The notes under the pieces are model-generated. The model saw only the letters and a list, made by a program, of their open reading frames with translations, was not told the DNA's origin and did no database searches. From the NCBI GenBank assembly GCA_011525915.1, contig WYBM01000015.1:62001-126000 (forward strand): a DNA stretch of 64,000 nucleotides, given 5' to 3'. The DNA comes from Ardenticatenaceae bacterium. Lineage in GTDB: Bacteria > Chloroflexota > Anaerolineae > Promineifilales > Promineifilaceae. The position numbers were made by a program, and so were the translations under genes. Of this stretch, positions 36,784 to 44,974 are shown one piece after another; position 1 is the stretch's first letter, and every line of letters begins with the position of its first letter.

Positions 36784-37437
36784 ATGACAGATGACGCCGT
36801 ATTTCAACGTTTTATGGAGCGTTATGCGTCCGGTGACATTCCCTGGGATGACGGCCTGCCACCGCCGGAAGTGGTGGCCCTGGCCACCAGGCTGCCACCA
36901 GGGCGGGCGCTGGATTTGGGCTGCGGCTACGGCCGTACCGCCATTTTCCTGGCGCAACATGGGTGGCAGGTAGACGGGGTTGACTTTGTGCCCCTGGCTG
37001 TTGCGGAAGCCCAAAACCGGGCCCGGCAGGCCGGTGTGGCTGATCGGGTACACTTTCACCAGGCCTCCGTGACAGCGCTGGGGTTTTTGCCCGGTCATTA
37101 CCAACTGGCGGTAGACGTTGGCTGCTTGCATGCGCTGGATGGCACTGCCCAGCGTGCCTATCGGGATGAGCTGCACCGCCTGCTGGAACCGGGAGCCGCC
37201 TATTTACTGTTTGCCCGGTTGGTAGAGGAAGTGTCCCTTGCGGAGGGGGCGCCAGGCGGGGAGGGGGCGCCAGGCGGGGAGGGGGCGCCAGGCGGGGAGG
37301 GGCCACGCGGTATGGCAGAGGCGGCTATTGGTCCCTTGTTTGCTGATGGCTTCGTGCTGGAAAAGTCAGCCATCGGTCTCACACATGTAGGGGAAAAAAG
37401 CTGGAAGTCTGGTTGGTTCTGGTTCACCCGCGGGTAA
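36784..37437 (+). CDS. Class I SAM-dependent methyltransferase with internal Gly-rich repeat
   Basis: About 217 aa. It starts MTDDAVFQRFMERYASGDIPWDDGLPPPEV, a common start in the thiopurine/tellurite-type methyltransferases, and motif I is ALDLGCGYGRTAIFLA. VDVGCLHALDG follows. An 18-bp minisatellite inserts three EGAPGG units near residues 154-171, in a loop before the last strand. Frame is kept, so the product may be functional. The substrate is unknown. ATG 36784 is preferred because the 47 codons upstream lack methyltransferase-like content. Confidence 0.82.
   Translation: MTDDAVFQRFMERYASGDIPWDDGLPPPEVVALATRLPPGRALDLGCGYGRTAIFLAQHGWQVDGVDFVPLAVAEAQNRARQAGVADRVHFHQASVTALGFLPGHYQLAVDVGCLHALDGTAQRAYRDELHRLLEPGAAYLLFARLVEEVSLAEGAPGGEGAPGGEGAPGGEGPRGMAEAAIGPLFADGFVLEKSAIGLTHVGEKSWKSGWFWFTRG
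37243..37303 (+). repeat. 18-bp coding minisatellite (3.4 copies)
   Basis: GAGGGGGCGCCAGGCGGG repeats exactly at 37243, 37261 and 37279, with a partial copy after it. It encodes EGAPGG repeats in the methyltransferase. Confidence 0.95.
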
Positions 37438-37444
37438 ATGCTGC

Positions 37445-37999
37445 TTACCGGTCATCGCTTATGGGCGTTTGCCCCCGTTTTGGCCACCAGGTAAGCAGTG
37501 TGCTTCCATCGTTAAAGCCCAGGGGGATGAGTGCCCCAATAAAGAAAATAAAAAAGTTCTCCAAGGTGAAAAAGAGGGCCAGGTCATAAAGTATTTCACC
37601 AAACGGCCGTGTCGCCCCCACCAACAGCAGCCCAATCACGCTTAGAACCAGGCTGGCTGCCGGCCCGCCTACTGCCCGTTTGATGTGGATTTCAGCCGGC
37701 AGCGCCGGCTCATCCTTTGGGTATAACCCGGCGGCCAGCACATACCACATGCGAATACGCTGCATGGGGTAGCCCACGCGCCGCGCCGCCAGGGCATGCC
37801 CCAACTGGTGCAGGAATTCTGAGAACCAATGTAGGAATGTTGCGGCTGCTCCGGCGATGATGGCTTCGATGATGGTCAGTGATAACAGCCGCCATGAGGC
37901 TAATGTGAAGATAAGCCATAGGCCCACCGTGCTGATAACACCTGGTTGGGTAAGCTGCACGTTGACGCCCATGACGCTGAAAAGGGTGCGTGTTTTCAT
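37445..37999 (-). CDS. M50-like membrane protein with degenerate metal motif
   Basis: Protein of 184 aa with about four membrane segments. The segment FLHQLGHALAARRVGYPMQRIRMW has the layout of the M50 HExxH helix, but codon 65 is CAG (Gln) in place of Glu, giving H64-Q-L-G-H68. The second motif, near FNDGSTLL, resembles the NPxDG site. Loss of the catalytic Glu suggests a non-proteolytic homologue. It overlaps the HPr-kinase-like gene by 4 bp (ATGA) and GAGGAG lies upstream, so the two are translationally coupled. Confidence 0.65.
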   Translation of the reverse strand: MKTRTLFSVMGVNVQLTQPGVISTVGLWLIFTLASWRLLSLTIIEAIIAGAAATFLHWFSEFLHQLGHALAARRVGYPMQRIRMWYVLAAGLYPKDEPALPAEIHIKRAVGGPAASLVLSVIGLLLVGATRPFGEILYDLALFFTLENFFIFFIGALIPLGFNDGSTLLTWWPKRGQTPISDDR

Positions 38000-38970
38000 G
38001 CCAGATACTCCTCAATGAGAACAGGTAGCTCAGGGACATCCTGCCCCAATAATAAGGTATGCACGGCCGTTTGCCGTGATAATGCCTGCAATACATTGAC
38101 GTGTTTATTCAGCATCGTTCCATCCCAGCGGTCGACGCTTTCTGCCAACAGCTGCACCAGGGCAACTGCCCGGTTGAGCGGCTGTAGTTGGCTGTACGGC
38201 CGTGCTGCTTCGATACGTGGGAATAAAACCAGCCCTACCGGGACCGGCTGGGCCCACAGCCCGTTGGTTAATTGCTGCCCGGTGACAGCCATTGTCTGGC
38301 CGGGCGTATGGCTGTCATGAAGCAGCAGCCGTAACGAGGGCAGCAGTTCAAACGTTTGCGGGCGGACATTTACCCCGCCCGGTGTGGGCAGCGCGTATAT
38401 CCCGTCAGCACGGGCCTCTAGAAGCAGAATATCGTTGGCCAACAGCTGCCAGCCCGCCAGCAGCAGGCTCAGCCCGGTGGTGGTCTTGCCGCTGCCAGAT
38501 GGCCCCACAATAAGGACTGCGCGGCCATCTTTGCTGGCGGCAAAGGCATGCACCAGGTAATAACCAGACCGCCGCAGCAAAGGGGCAATGCTGGTGAAGG
38601 TCACGTCTTCAAAACGGCCGTACATCAACGCCTTTTCTGTGATGTACCCATACATAAGCGCCTCATGGCCTGCCGGTGAAAGGGGAACTGAAACCAGGGC
38701 GCCGTCGTGGTAATGCAGCCAGACACGGCCGTTTTCCGCGCCGTACACTGTCAGAATGCCGACGTCATCCGGCAGGGAGCGCTCATCATAAAATAGGGGG
38801 CGGGTTTGTGGCAAAGATGGCAGGTGGTCTACCAGTTCCAGGCATAGGCAGCCATCAACCTGCGCGGCTGTATTGCCCAACCAACCACCAAGCAGACGCT
38901 GCCATTGAGTGGTTACGGCCGTGTTTTCACTTTCCAGACTTATGGTCAACCGATGTAACTTGAGGTGCAT
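37996..38970 (-). CDS. HPr kinase/phosphorylase-like protein
   Basis: Protein of 324 aa. The C-terminal half carries a P-loop GPSGSGKTTTG (about 154-164), then LLAGWQLLANDILLLE, corresponding to the ADD-type acidic motif of HPr kinases. The N-terminal half is a beta-rich domain with no identity I can assign. No HPr or other PTS protein is present in the window, so the substrate is something else; lone HprK-like kinases are known in some peptide-modification clusters. It is coupled to the M50-like gene and follows the DUF6065-like gene by 41 bp. Confidence 0.75.
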   Translation of the reverse strand: MHLKLHRLTISLESENTAVTTQWQRLLGGWLGNTAAQVDGCLCLELVDHLPSLPQTRPLFYDERSLPDDVGILTVYGAENGRVWLHYHDGALVSVPLSPAGHEALMYGYITEKALMYGRFEDVTFTSIAPLLRRSGYYLVHAFAASKDGRAVLIVGPSGSGKTTTGLSLLLAGWQLLANDILLLEARADGIYALPTPGGVNVRPQTFELLPSLRLLLHDSHTPGQTMAVTGQQLTNGLWAQPVPVGLVLFPRIEAARPYSQLQPLNRAVALVQLLAESVDRWDGTMLNKHVNVLQALSRQTAVHTLLLGQDVPELPVLIEEYLA

Positions 38971-38976
38971 GAGGGG

Positions 38977-39015
38977 TAATTGTCAAAGGTTCATAGCTAA
39001 TTGTCAAAGGTTCAT
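38977..39015. repeat. 21-bp tandem duplication at the DUF6065-like gene end
   Basis: TAATTGTCAAAGGTTCAT occurs at 38977-38994 and again at 38998-39015. The second copy includes the stop codon of the minus-strand gene (39012-39014). Confidence 0.9.
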
Positions 39016-39701
39016 TTTTCTGCCCGGTAGCGTTTAGACCATTGACGATAAAGATGGGTAAACTGGTGACCAGCGGCCGAGGTCCAGCGAGTGTCAGTGC
39101 TTTTTTCTTCGGCCAGGTACTGTTGTTGGCGCTGCTCGGTTTCGGTCAGTTCAGTGGGGTCTAACGGCCGTGCGGCCAATTGTTCATGCCGGGGAATCAC
39201 CACCACCCGTGCCAGTTCCATGCCTCTGTCTAGAAAAATTTGCCTGCCCACGGGGGGGATATGGAAGACGAGAAAAAGCTGGCGTGGATACCAGTCTGTT
39301 TCAATGACGGCCGTGAGAGCCTCTAAACCAACAGGCGGCTGGGTGGCCGGGATGATCAGGCTGACAAAACCGGGCGGCGTTTGTAATGTGTAGCCGCTGC
39401 CAATACCAAAATGCCCGGCGGCAAAGGGGGACACAATGTCTGGCTGCTGTGTCTCCCGGGCCAGTTGTTCCAGGTTATCTACGCCTATCGTGCCGTCTGC
39501 CTGCCCGGTGATGACAATGGGGGTCAGGAAGCCGTAAAACAGCGTCCACCCTACTGACTGCCCATCAACCCAGGGTTTACAATGATAGGGGACAGCGTGA
39601 GGGGGGTCGGCGCTGCCTTGTTCTTTCTGCTGGGCCGTAATCAATGGGCGGCTGCGTGTTGGGTCTGGCAGGTAGGGAACCGATTTGGCGAACTTTAACA
39701 C
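39012..39701 (-). CDS. DUF6065-like protein
   Basis: Protein of 229 aa from a GTG start without a clear ribosome binding site. GYTLQTPPGFVSLIIPATQPPVGLEALTAVIETDWYPRQLFLVFHIPP, followed by RGMELARVVVIPRHEQLAARPLDPTELTE and a C-terminal QWSKRYR, matches my memory of the DUF6065 layout (TPPGYNLL, GIVETDW, then a W-x2-R end). The function is unknown. No signal peptide. It lies between a surface DsbA-type protein and the HprK-like gene and is part of the same minus-strand run. Confidence 0.6.
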   Translation of the reverse strand: MLKFAKSVPYLPDPTRSRPLITAQQKEQGSADPPHAVPYHCKPWVDGQSVGWTLFYGFLTPIVITGQADGTIGVDNLEQLARETQQPDIVSPFAAGHFGIGSGYTLQTPPGFVSLIIPATQPPVGLEALTAVIETDWYPRQLFLVFHIPPVGRQIFLDRGMELARVVVIPRHEQLAARPLDPTELTETEQRQQQYLAEEKSTDTRWTSAAGHQFTHLYRQWSKRYRAEK

Positions 39702-39712
39702 GTCAGGAAATG

Positions 39713-39755
39713 GGCCATTGGCAATTGAAATGTTAAGGTTTCATGGCCAATGGCC
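39713..39755. repeat. 10-bp inverted repeat between dsbA-like and DUF6065-like genes
   Basis: GGCCATTGGC (39713-39722) pairs with GCCAATGGCC (39746-39755) across a 23-nt loop, just after the stop of the triple-DsbA gene. It may attenuate expression of the downstream genes. Confidence 0.55.
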
Positions 39756-39760
39756 TATGA

Positions 39761-41890
39761 TTATTGATTTTGCATGGCGGCAATGATTTGCTCAAAGGCG
39801 GCAAATGGCTGGGCGCCAACGAAGATATGACCATTCACAAAGAAGGTGGGCGTGCCCTGGATGCCAAAGCCTGCTCCCTCGGTGAAGTCGGCCATGACAT
39901 CGGCCTCGTATGTATGGGATTCCAGGCATTCCGTGAAAGGTGTTGGTTCCAGGCCTATGTCAATGGCGTATTGAATAAAAATGGTGGCGGCTTCATTACG
40001 GCCGTTCCATTCATCCTGGTTGGCAAAGAGGGTATCATGCATTTCCAGGTAGGCGTTTTGTTCGCCGGCGCAGCGAGCGGCTTCAGCGGCTATAACCGCT
40101 TGAGGATGAATAGATGTTAGCGGGAAATCTTTGAACACATAGCGCACAATGCCTGTGTCTATATATTTTTCTTTTAACTGCGGAAAGGTCTGCGTAAAGT
40201 GGCGGGCGCAGAACGGGCATTGAAAGTCTGTGTATTCTATGATGGTCACCGGTGCGTCCGGACTGCCGATAGCGAAAGCATTTTCGGTAGATATTTCCAC
40301 GGGGCCGGTTGGTTGTGGTTGCTGCTGCTGTTGTTGTTGTGCCTGGTATTGTTCACGGGCGGCCTGATAATTGGCTTCTATGAGTGCTTCTAATTCGTCG
40401 TTTTCAATGAGCGTGACAATCTCATTAAAGTCATTGTAAGGCATGGCACCAGATGCCAGGTAGCCGTTGAAGAAAAATGAAGGAGTGCTTTGCACACCAA
40501 AAGCCTGCGCTTCATCAGCGTTGGCCTGTACCAGATCATCATAGGCTGTGTCGCCATAACAAACGTCGAAGGCGGCTGCATCCAAGCCCAATTCGGCGGC
40601 GAGTTGAGCAAATAGCACGCCGGCTTGTACACCCTGGCCGCCCCATTCACCCTGAGCCTTAAAAATTGCATCATGCATGTCCAGGTAGGCGTCCTGTGCA
40701 CCAGCGCAGCGGGCCGCTTTGGCCGCTGCCCGCGCCTCTGGATGGATGCCGTCCAGGGGAAAATCTTTGATGACGTAGTAGACACGGCCGCTTTCCACCA
40801 TCTCTTCCATAATGCGCGGCAGGGTTTGCAAGGCATGCTGCCCGCAGTAGGGGCATTGATAATCTGTAAACTCTACAATTTGGGCAGGTGCGTCAGGGTC
40901 ACCCATCGCAAAAGCGACATCCCCTTCTGCCAGCGAAAGGGGCGCCGGCACAGGCCTGACAGGTTCTGGCATTTGCTGCTGGGGTGGGGTTTGGGGCTGC
41001 GCGGCGGCAATGGTTTCGCCGTTCAGCAGGGCAGTGATAGCCTGGTTAAACGTCTCTGTAGGGTGGGCCCCCACCAGCATTTGCTCATTTAAGAAGAAGC
41101 TGGGTGTGCTGCGCACACCCAGTGAGTTGCCCAGGGCGACATCGGCCTGAACTGCCTGCTCATACCGATTACTTTGCACACATTCCTGAAAATCAGCTGC
41201 ATCCAGCCCCAGCTCTTCCCCAAAGCTAACAAACACCGTGTTGGCGTTGTTGTTGGCCCATTCATCGACGCGGCTAAAAAGCATGTCGTGAATTTCCCAG
41301 TAAGCGGCAGCGCTCTGCTCACCAGCACAGCGGGCTGCATTGGCGGCCGCGGCCGCCTGGGGATGAATGCTGCTTAAGGGAAAGTCATAATAGACCAGGA
41401 CGGCTTCACCGGCAGCGATCTGGTTTTGCAGCAGGCTGGAGAGCGTCTGGCTGGCCCAGCGGGCACAGTAGGGGCATTGGAAGTCAGAAAACTCTTCGAT
41501 GACTATGGGCGCGTCTGGGTTGCCTTTATAAGGGTGGCCGTCTTCTGTAAACCCCACAGGAATGCCACTGGCGTCGGCGGCCTGGCTGGCGGTGTTGGCA
41601 TTCAGGGCAGACACGCCCGTGCCGCTTTCGGGTGCTGCCGGGTTAGCGGCCAATGATTCTGCATCTGCCGCGGTTTCGGCATTGGTTTCCCCTGAAACCG
41701 CAGTGCTGTCAGACATGGCATCAACTTCTCCTCTTGTGTTCAGCCAATCTTGAAGTTCAGCATTGCCCTGGTTATTGATGGCGCCGCTGGCAGGTTCGCC
41801 CGTGATGGCATTACAAGCGGTTCCCCATAGCGCCAGAGAGATAAACAAGAGCCCCCAAAAGGATCGGGCGAAGCGTATTTTTACGGACAT
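39761..41890 (-). CDS. Lipoprotein with three tandem DsbA-like thioredoxin domains
   Basis: Protein of 709 aa. The signal ends ALWGTAC, a plausible but weak lipobox. An Ala/Glu/Asn-rich linker (about 35-115) follows. Three similar domains each have a CxxC active site: CPYC at 139-142, CPYC at 346-349 and CPFC at 558-561, spaced by about 210 residues. Each ends with a cis-proline segment (STPSFFLN, STPSFFFN, GTPTFFVN). Linkers are Pro/Gln-rich (PQPQTPPQQQ, QQQQQPQPTGP). It should oxidise or isomerise disulfides outside the membrane. Single-domain proteins are the rule, so the triplicated form is unusual. Confidence 0.88.
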   Translation of the reverse strand: MSVKIRFARSFWGLLFISLALWGTACNAITGEPASGAINNQGNAELQDWLNTRGEVDAMSDSTAVSGETNAETAADAESLAANPAAPESGTGVSALNANTASQAADASGIPVGFTEDGHPYKGNPDAPIVIEEFSDFQCPYCARWASQTLSSLLQNQIAAGEAVLVYYDFPLSSIHPQAAAAANAARCAGEQSAAAYWEIHDMLFSRVDEWANNNANTVFVSFGEELGLDAADFQECVQSNRYEQAVQADVALGNSLGVRSTPSFFLNEQMLVGAHPTETFNQAITALLNGETIAAAQPQTPPQQQMPEPVRPVPAPLSLAEGDVAFAMGDPDAPAQIVEFTDYQCPYCGQHALQTLPRIMEEMVESGRVYYVIKDFPLDGIHPEARAAAKAARCAGAQDAYLDMHDAIFKAQGEWGGQGVQAGVLFAQLAAELGLDAAAFDVCYGDTAYDDLVQANADEAQAFGVQSTPSFFFNGYLASGAMPYNDFNEIVTLIENDELEALIEANYQAAREQYQAQQQQQQQPQPTGPVEISTENAFAIGSPDAPVTIIEYTDFQCPFCARHFTQTFPQLKEKYIDTGIVRYVFKDFPLTSIHPQAVIAAEAARCAGEQNAYLEMHDTLFANQDEWNGRNEAATIFIQYAIDIGLEPTPFTECLESHTYEADVMADFTEGAGFGIQGTPTFFVNGHIFVGAQPFAAFEQIIAAMQNQ

Positions 41891-42031
41891 AATTACTCCA
41901 TATGATTCGTCAAGGTGTCTGGTTTGTGTTAGACTTTCGTGTTTGTCTTTGAGAATGTACAGGTCATGATAGACTTGCTCGATCTTAAACCAAAAAATAG
42001 GAAGTTACCAACGAGAAACCCTCTCCACCAG

Positions 42032-42799
42032 ATGAAAGTGGCTTTTTCTTTGTTCTTGTTCATATTTGGCGCCTGGCAGAGCAGCCTGGCTGTGGCCCAA
42101 CAAAACGGCATCTCTACGCCCACTTCTGGCGAGATAATCTCCGGGGTGGTCACAGTCACAGGCACGGCCGTAGACCCCAATTACCTGAGATATGAATTGG
42201 CCTTCCGCAATGAGAACAACCAGGCCGCCGGCTGGATTGTGTTTGCCGAGGGCAACCAACCGGTGAACGAGGGTGTGCTGGCGATTTGGGATACCACGGT
42301 GGGGCAGAATGTGGGTGCGCCTGTTTTCCCAGACGGCCGTTATCGGCTTCGTTTGCGGGTGGTTAAAACGGATTACAACTACGACGAATATTTTGTCACC
42401 GATTTGACCATCAGCAACGCCGGGCCAACACCTGTGCCTACGCCAGACGAAACGGCCCTGACAGTGACAGCGGCGGCTACCGGCCAAAATGGGGCACAAC
42501 CGGCAGGAGGTACGGCCGTGTTTAACCCGCCTACGCCCCTGCCGTCATTGACGCCCTTTCCAACACCTACGCCGCCGCCGGCGCCAACCAGCCTTACTGG
42601 TGAGACGACGGTGGACACGGTGGCCACAGGCGGTGGTGTCATCGGCCAACTGGAAGCTGTAGACAGCGGCCGTTTTGCCAGCGCTTTTTGGAGCGGCGTT
42701 AAAGTGACAGTGGCTCTCTTTGGGCTGCTGGCTGCCTATTTGCTGCTGCGCCAGATTGGCCGCCGTGTATGGCGTAAATTTTGGGCGGGCCGTCATTAG
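42032..42799 (+). CDS. Membrane-anchored extracellular protein with Ig/FN3-like domain
   Basis: About 255 aa from ATG 42032, which gives a clean signal peptide (KVAFSLFLFIFGAWQSSLAVAQQ). The domain at about 30-130 reads ISTPTSGEIISGVVTVTGTAVDPNYLRYELAF, a beta-sandwich of the kind found in cell-surface proteins. A Thr/Pro-rich stalk (PTPLPSLTPFPTPTPPPAP) and a C-terminal membrane helix (VTVALFGLLAAYLLL) with basic stop-transfer follow. The function is unknown. An in-frame ATG at 41966 would add 22 residues. It is divergent from the triple-DsbA gene and followed by the peptide-binding lipoprotein. Confidence 0.68.
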   Translation: MKVAFSLFLFIFGAWQSSLAVAQQNGISTPTSGEIISGVVTVTGTAVDPNYLRYELAFRNENNQAAGWIVFAEGNQPVNEGVLAIWDTTVGQNVGAPVFPDGRYRLRLRVVKTDYNYDEYFVTDLTISNAGPTPVPTPDETALTVTAAATGQNGAQPAGGTAVFNPPTPLPSLTPFPTPTPPPAPTSLTGETTVDTVATGGGVIGQLEAVDSGRFASAFWSGVKVTVALFGLLAAYLLLRQIGRRVWRKFWAGRH

Positions 42800-42907
42800 G
42801 TAATCGGCAGCAATCATTCAAACCTAAAATCGTTCTGTCTGCAGCGCTGGATGCATAAACTTTATGCGGTTTACCTGACAAATATCATCTGATTAAGGAA
42901 ATATATC

Positions 42908-44911
42908 GTGCGACGTTTACCCATCATTCCTTTTATTATCCTGCTGCTGGCAGCTTGCCAGAATGACGCCACCACGCCAGCCCCAACCAGCGCGGTTTCG
43001 GCTGTAACCAGCGCTGCGGCTGCCCCTGGAGCCACCACATCAGACCCGGCAGAAGAGCCGGCCGAAACAGCAACACCTGCCGCGGCACCTACACAGTTAC
43101 CACCAACCCCTACACCGCTGCCGGCAAAGGAGTTGGTGGTGTGTATGTCTGGCGAACCGACAAGTTTATATGTTTATGGGGATGATTCTTTGGCGGCCAC
43201 GGCCGTGCGCCATGCCCTGTATGAAAACCTTTATACTACCCTGGGCTATGATTACCAGCCGCAAGCGCTGCTTAAGTTGCCCAGCCTGCATGACGGCGAT
43301 GCTGTTATCCAGACGGTGAATGTAGCCCAGGGAGACCTGATCGTCAACGCCGCGGGTAAGGTGACGCCGCTGCTGCCGGGTGCCCAAATTGTCACCGCCG
43401 AGGGTAAATTTATCATTTATCAGCCTCCGAATGAGGATGAGCCGCCGGTGCAAATGCAGCAAATGGTGGCAGAGTTTGCCTTTCACCCCCTTGTCTGGTC
43501 AGATGGCACACCAGTAACGGCCGATGATTCTGTTTTTAGCTTTCAATTAGCCGCTGATCCGGTCACGCCCGGCGATAAGGCGAAGGTGGAACGCACGGCC
43601 CGTTATGAAGCCACTGGCGCCCAAAGTGTGCGGTGGACGGGGCTGCCCGGCTTCCTGGATTCCACCTACTTTACCAACGTCTGGCCGCCGCTGCCGCGCC
43701 ATCAACTGGTTGACCTGACGGCCGAAGCCCTGCTGACGGCTGAGGAAACAAATCGCCGGCCACTGGCCAGCGGGCCATTTCAGCTAGAGGCGTGGCAGCC
43801 AGGGGAACGGATCATTCTTTCCCGCAACCCATACTATTATCGCCAGGAAGCAGGGATGCCGGTCATTGATCGCCTGGTAATTAAAACCAGCCTGTTGGCG
43901 GATGCCTGGACAGACATGGTGACATCCGGCCAATGTGATGTGGTGACCAGAGGATTGGTAGACTCGGGGCGTATTGCTGATGTGCTGACTGGTGTGGAAG
44001 CTGCCACCATGCAGGCCTATTTCCCAGCGGATATTGTCTTTGAACATCTGGATTTTGGCGTTAATTCCTGGGGTTATGGGGATGATGTGTTTAACGGCCG
44101 TCCCGACTGGTTTGACTTTGTGCCCGTGCGCCAGGCGGTGGCCCAATGCATTAACCGCCAACGCCTGAGCGATGAACTCTTTTCTGGTCAGGCCCAGGTC
44201 ATGGATGCTTACATTCCGCAAGATCATCCCCTTTTCCCTGAAGAGGCCACGATCTGGTCTTATGACCGGGAAGCGGCCAATGCCCTGCTGCAGGATTTTG
44301 GCCTGGAAGACACCGATGGCGATGGCTGGCGAGAGTGGGTGGAGCGTGATTTGCAAAAGACCATTGTGGCCACCACGACGTTTAGCATTACCCTGGGTGC
44401 CAATAGTGAAAGCAGCCTGCGTTTACGCGTGAATGAGCTGATAAAGGATGACCTGGCTCACTGTGGGATTCAGGTAAATTTATATGATGTGCCCGCCGAT
44501 ACGTGGTATGATGATGGCCCTTTTAGCCCACTTTTTGGTCGCCGTTTTGATCTGGCAACGTTTGCCTGGCGTATAGATCACCAACCCGCCTGCGGCCTGT
44601 ACCTCTCTGCTAATATTACCGGCCCGGAAGAACTGGGTTTTGGCGGGTGGGGCAACGTTAATGCCACCGGCTGGGGCAGCGAGGCGTATGATGCTGCTTG
44701 CCAGGCTGCCCTGGACACGCTGCCCGGTACCGAGGCCTATGAAACTAACCACAAAGAGGCGGTGCGGCTCTTTACAGAGCGACTGCCTTCCCTACCGCTG
44801 TTTCAATATGTCAAAACGGCCGTTACCAGCCCTGCAGTGCGCAATTTTAAGCCAGACGCAACACAGCCGTCAGAAATGTGGAATGTCTATGAATGGGACA
44901 TTGAGGAATAA
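42908..44911 (+). CDS. Family-5 ABC transporter substrate-binding lipoprotein
   Basis: Protein of 667 aa starting at GTG, with AAGGA about 9 nt before it. The signal ends LLLAAC (lipobox; lipidated Cys at about 17). A Thr/Pro/Ala-rich linker covers about 20-75. The SBP_bac_5 fold follows, with FAFHPLVWSDGTPVTADDSVFSFQLA, ASGPFQLEAWQPGERIILSRNPYY and AVAQCINRQRLSDELF. Such proteins bind peptides, nickel or sugars. No permease or ATPase gene is nearby, so the partner transporter is elsewhere. Confidence 0.88.
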   Translation: MRRLPIIPFIILLLAACQNDATTPAPTSAVSAVTSAAAAPGATTSDPAEEPAETATPAAAPTQLPPTPTPLPAKELVVCMSGEPTSLYVYGDDSLAATAVRHALYENLYTTLGYDYQPQALLKLPSLHDGDAVIQTVNVAQGDLIVNAAGKVTPLLPGAQIVTAEGKFIIYQPPNEDEPPVQMQQMVAEFAFHPLVWSDGTPVTADDSVFSFQLAADPVTPGDKAKVERTARYEATGAQSVRWTGLPGFLDSTYFTNVWPPLPRHQLVDLTAEALLTAEETNRRPLASGPFQLEAWQPGERIILSRNPYYYRQEAGMPVIDRLVIKTSLLADAWTDMVTSGQCDVVTRGLVDSGRIADVLTGVEAATMQAYFPADIVFEHLDFGVNSWGYGDDVFNGRPDWFDFVPVRQAVAQCINRQRLSDELFSGQAQVMDAYIPQDHPLFPEEATIWSYDREAANALLQDFGLEDTDGDGWREWVERDLQKTIVATTTFSITLGANSESSLRLRVNELIKDDLAHCGIQVNLYDVPADTWYDDGPFSPLFGRRFDLATFAWRIDHQPACGLYLSANITGPEELGFGGWGNVNATGWGSEAYDAACQAALDTLPGTEAYETNHKEAVRLFTERLPSLPLFQYVKTAVTSPAVRNFKPDATQPSEMWNVYEWDIEE

Positions 44912-44974
44912 GCGGTAACTGATCATCAGTATAACAACGACCAATGACCGGTTACTGATGACCCCATATCAAGC

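Noticed and set aside
37445..39701. Lasso-peptide or other RiPP cluster around the HprK-like kinase
   Set aside because: No asparagine-synthetase-like cyclase, PqqD/B2 protease or precursor peptide is visible; only the kinase resembles such clusters.
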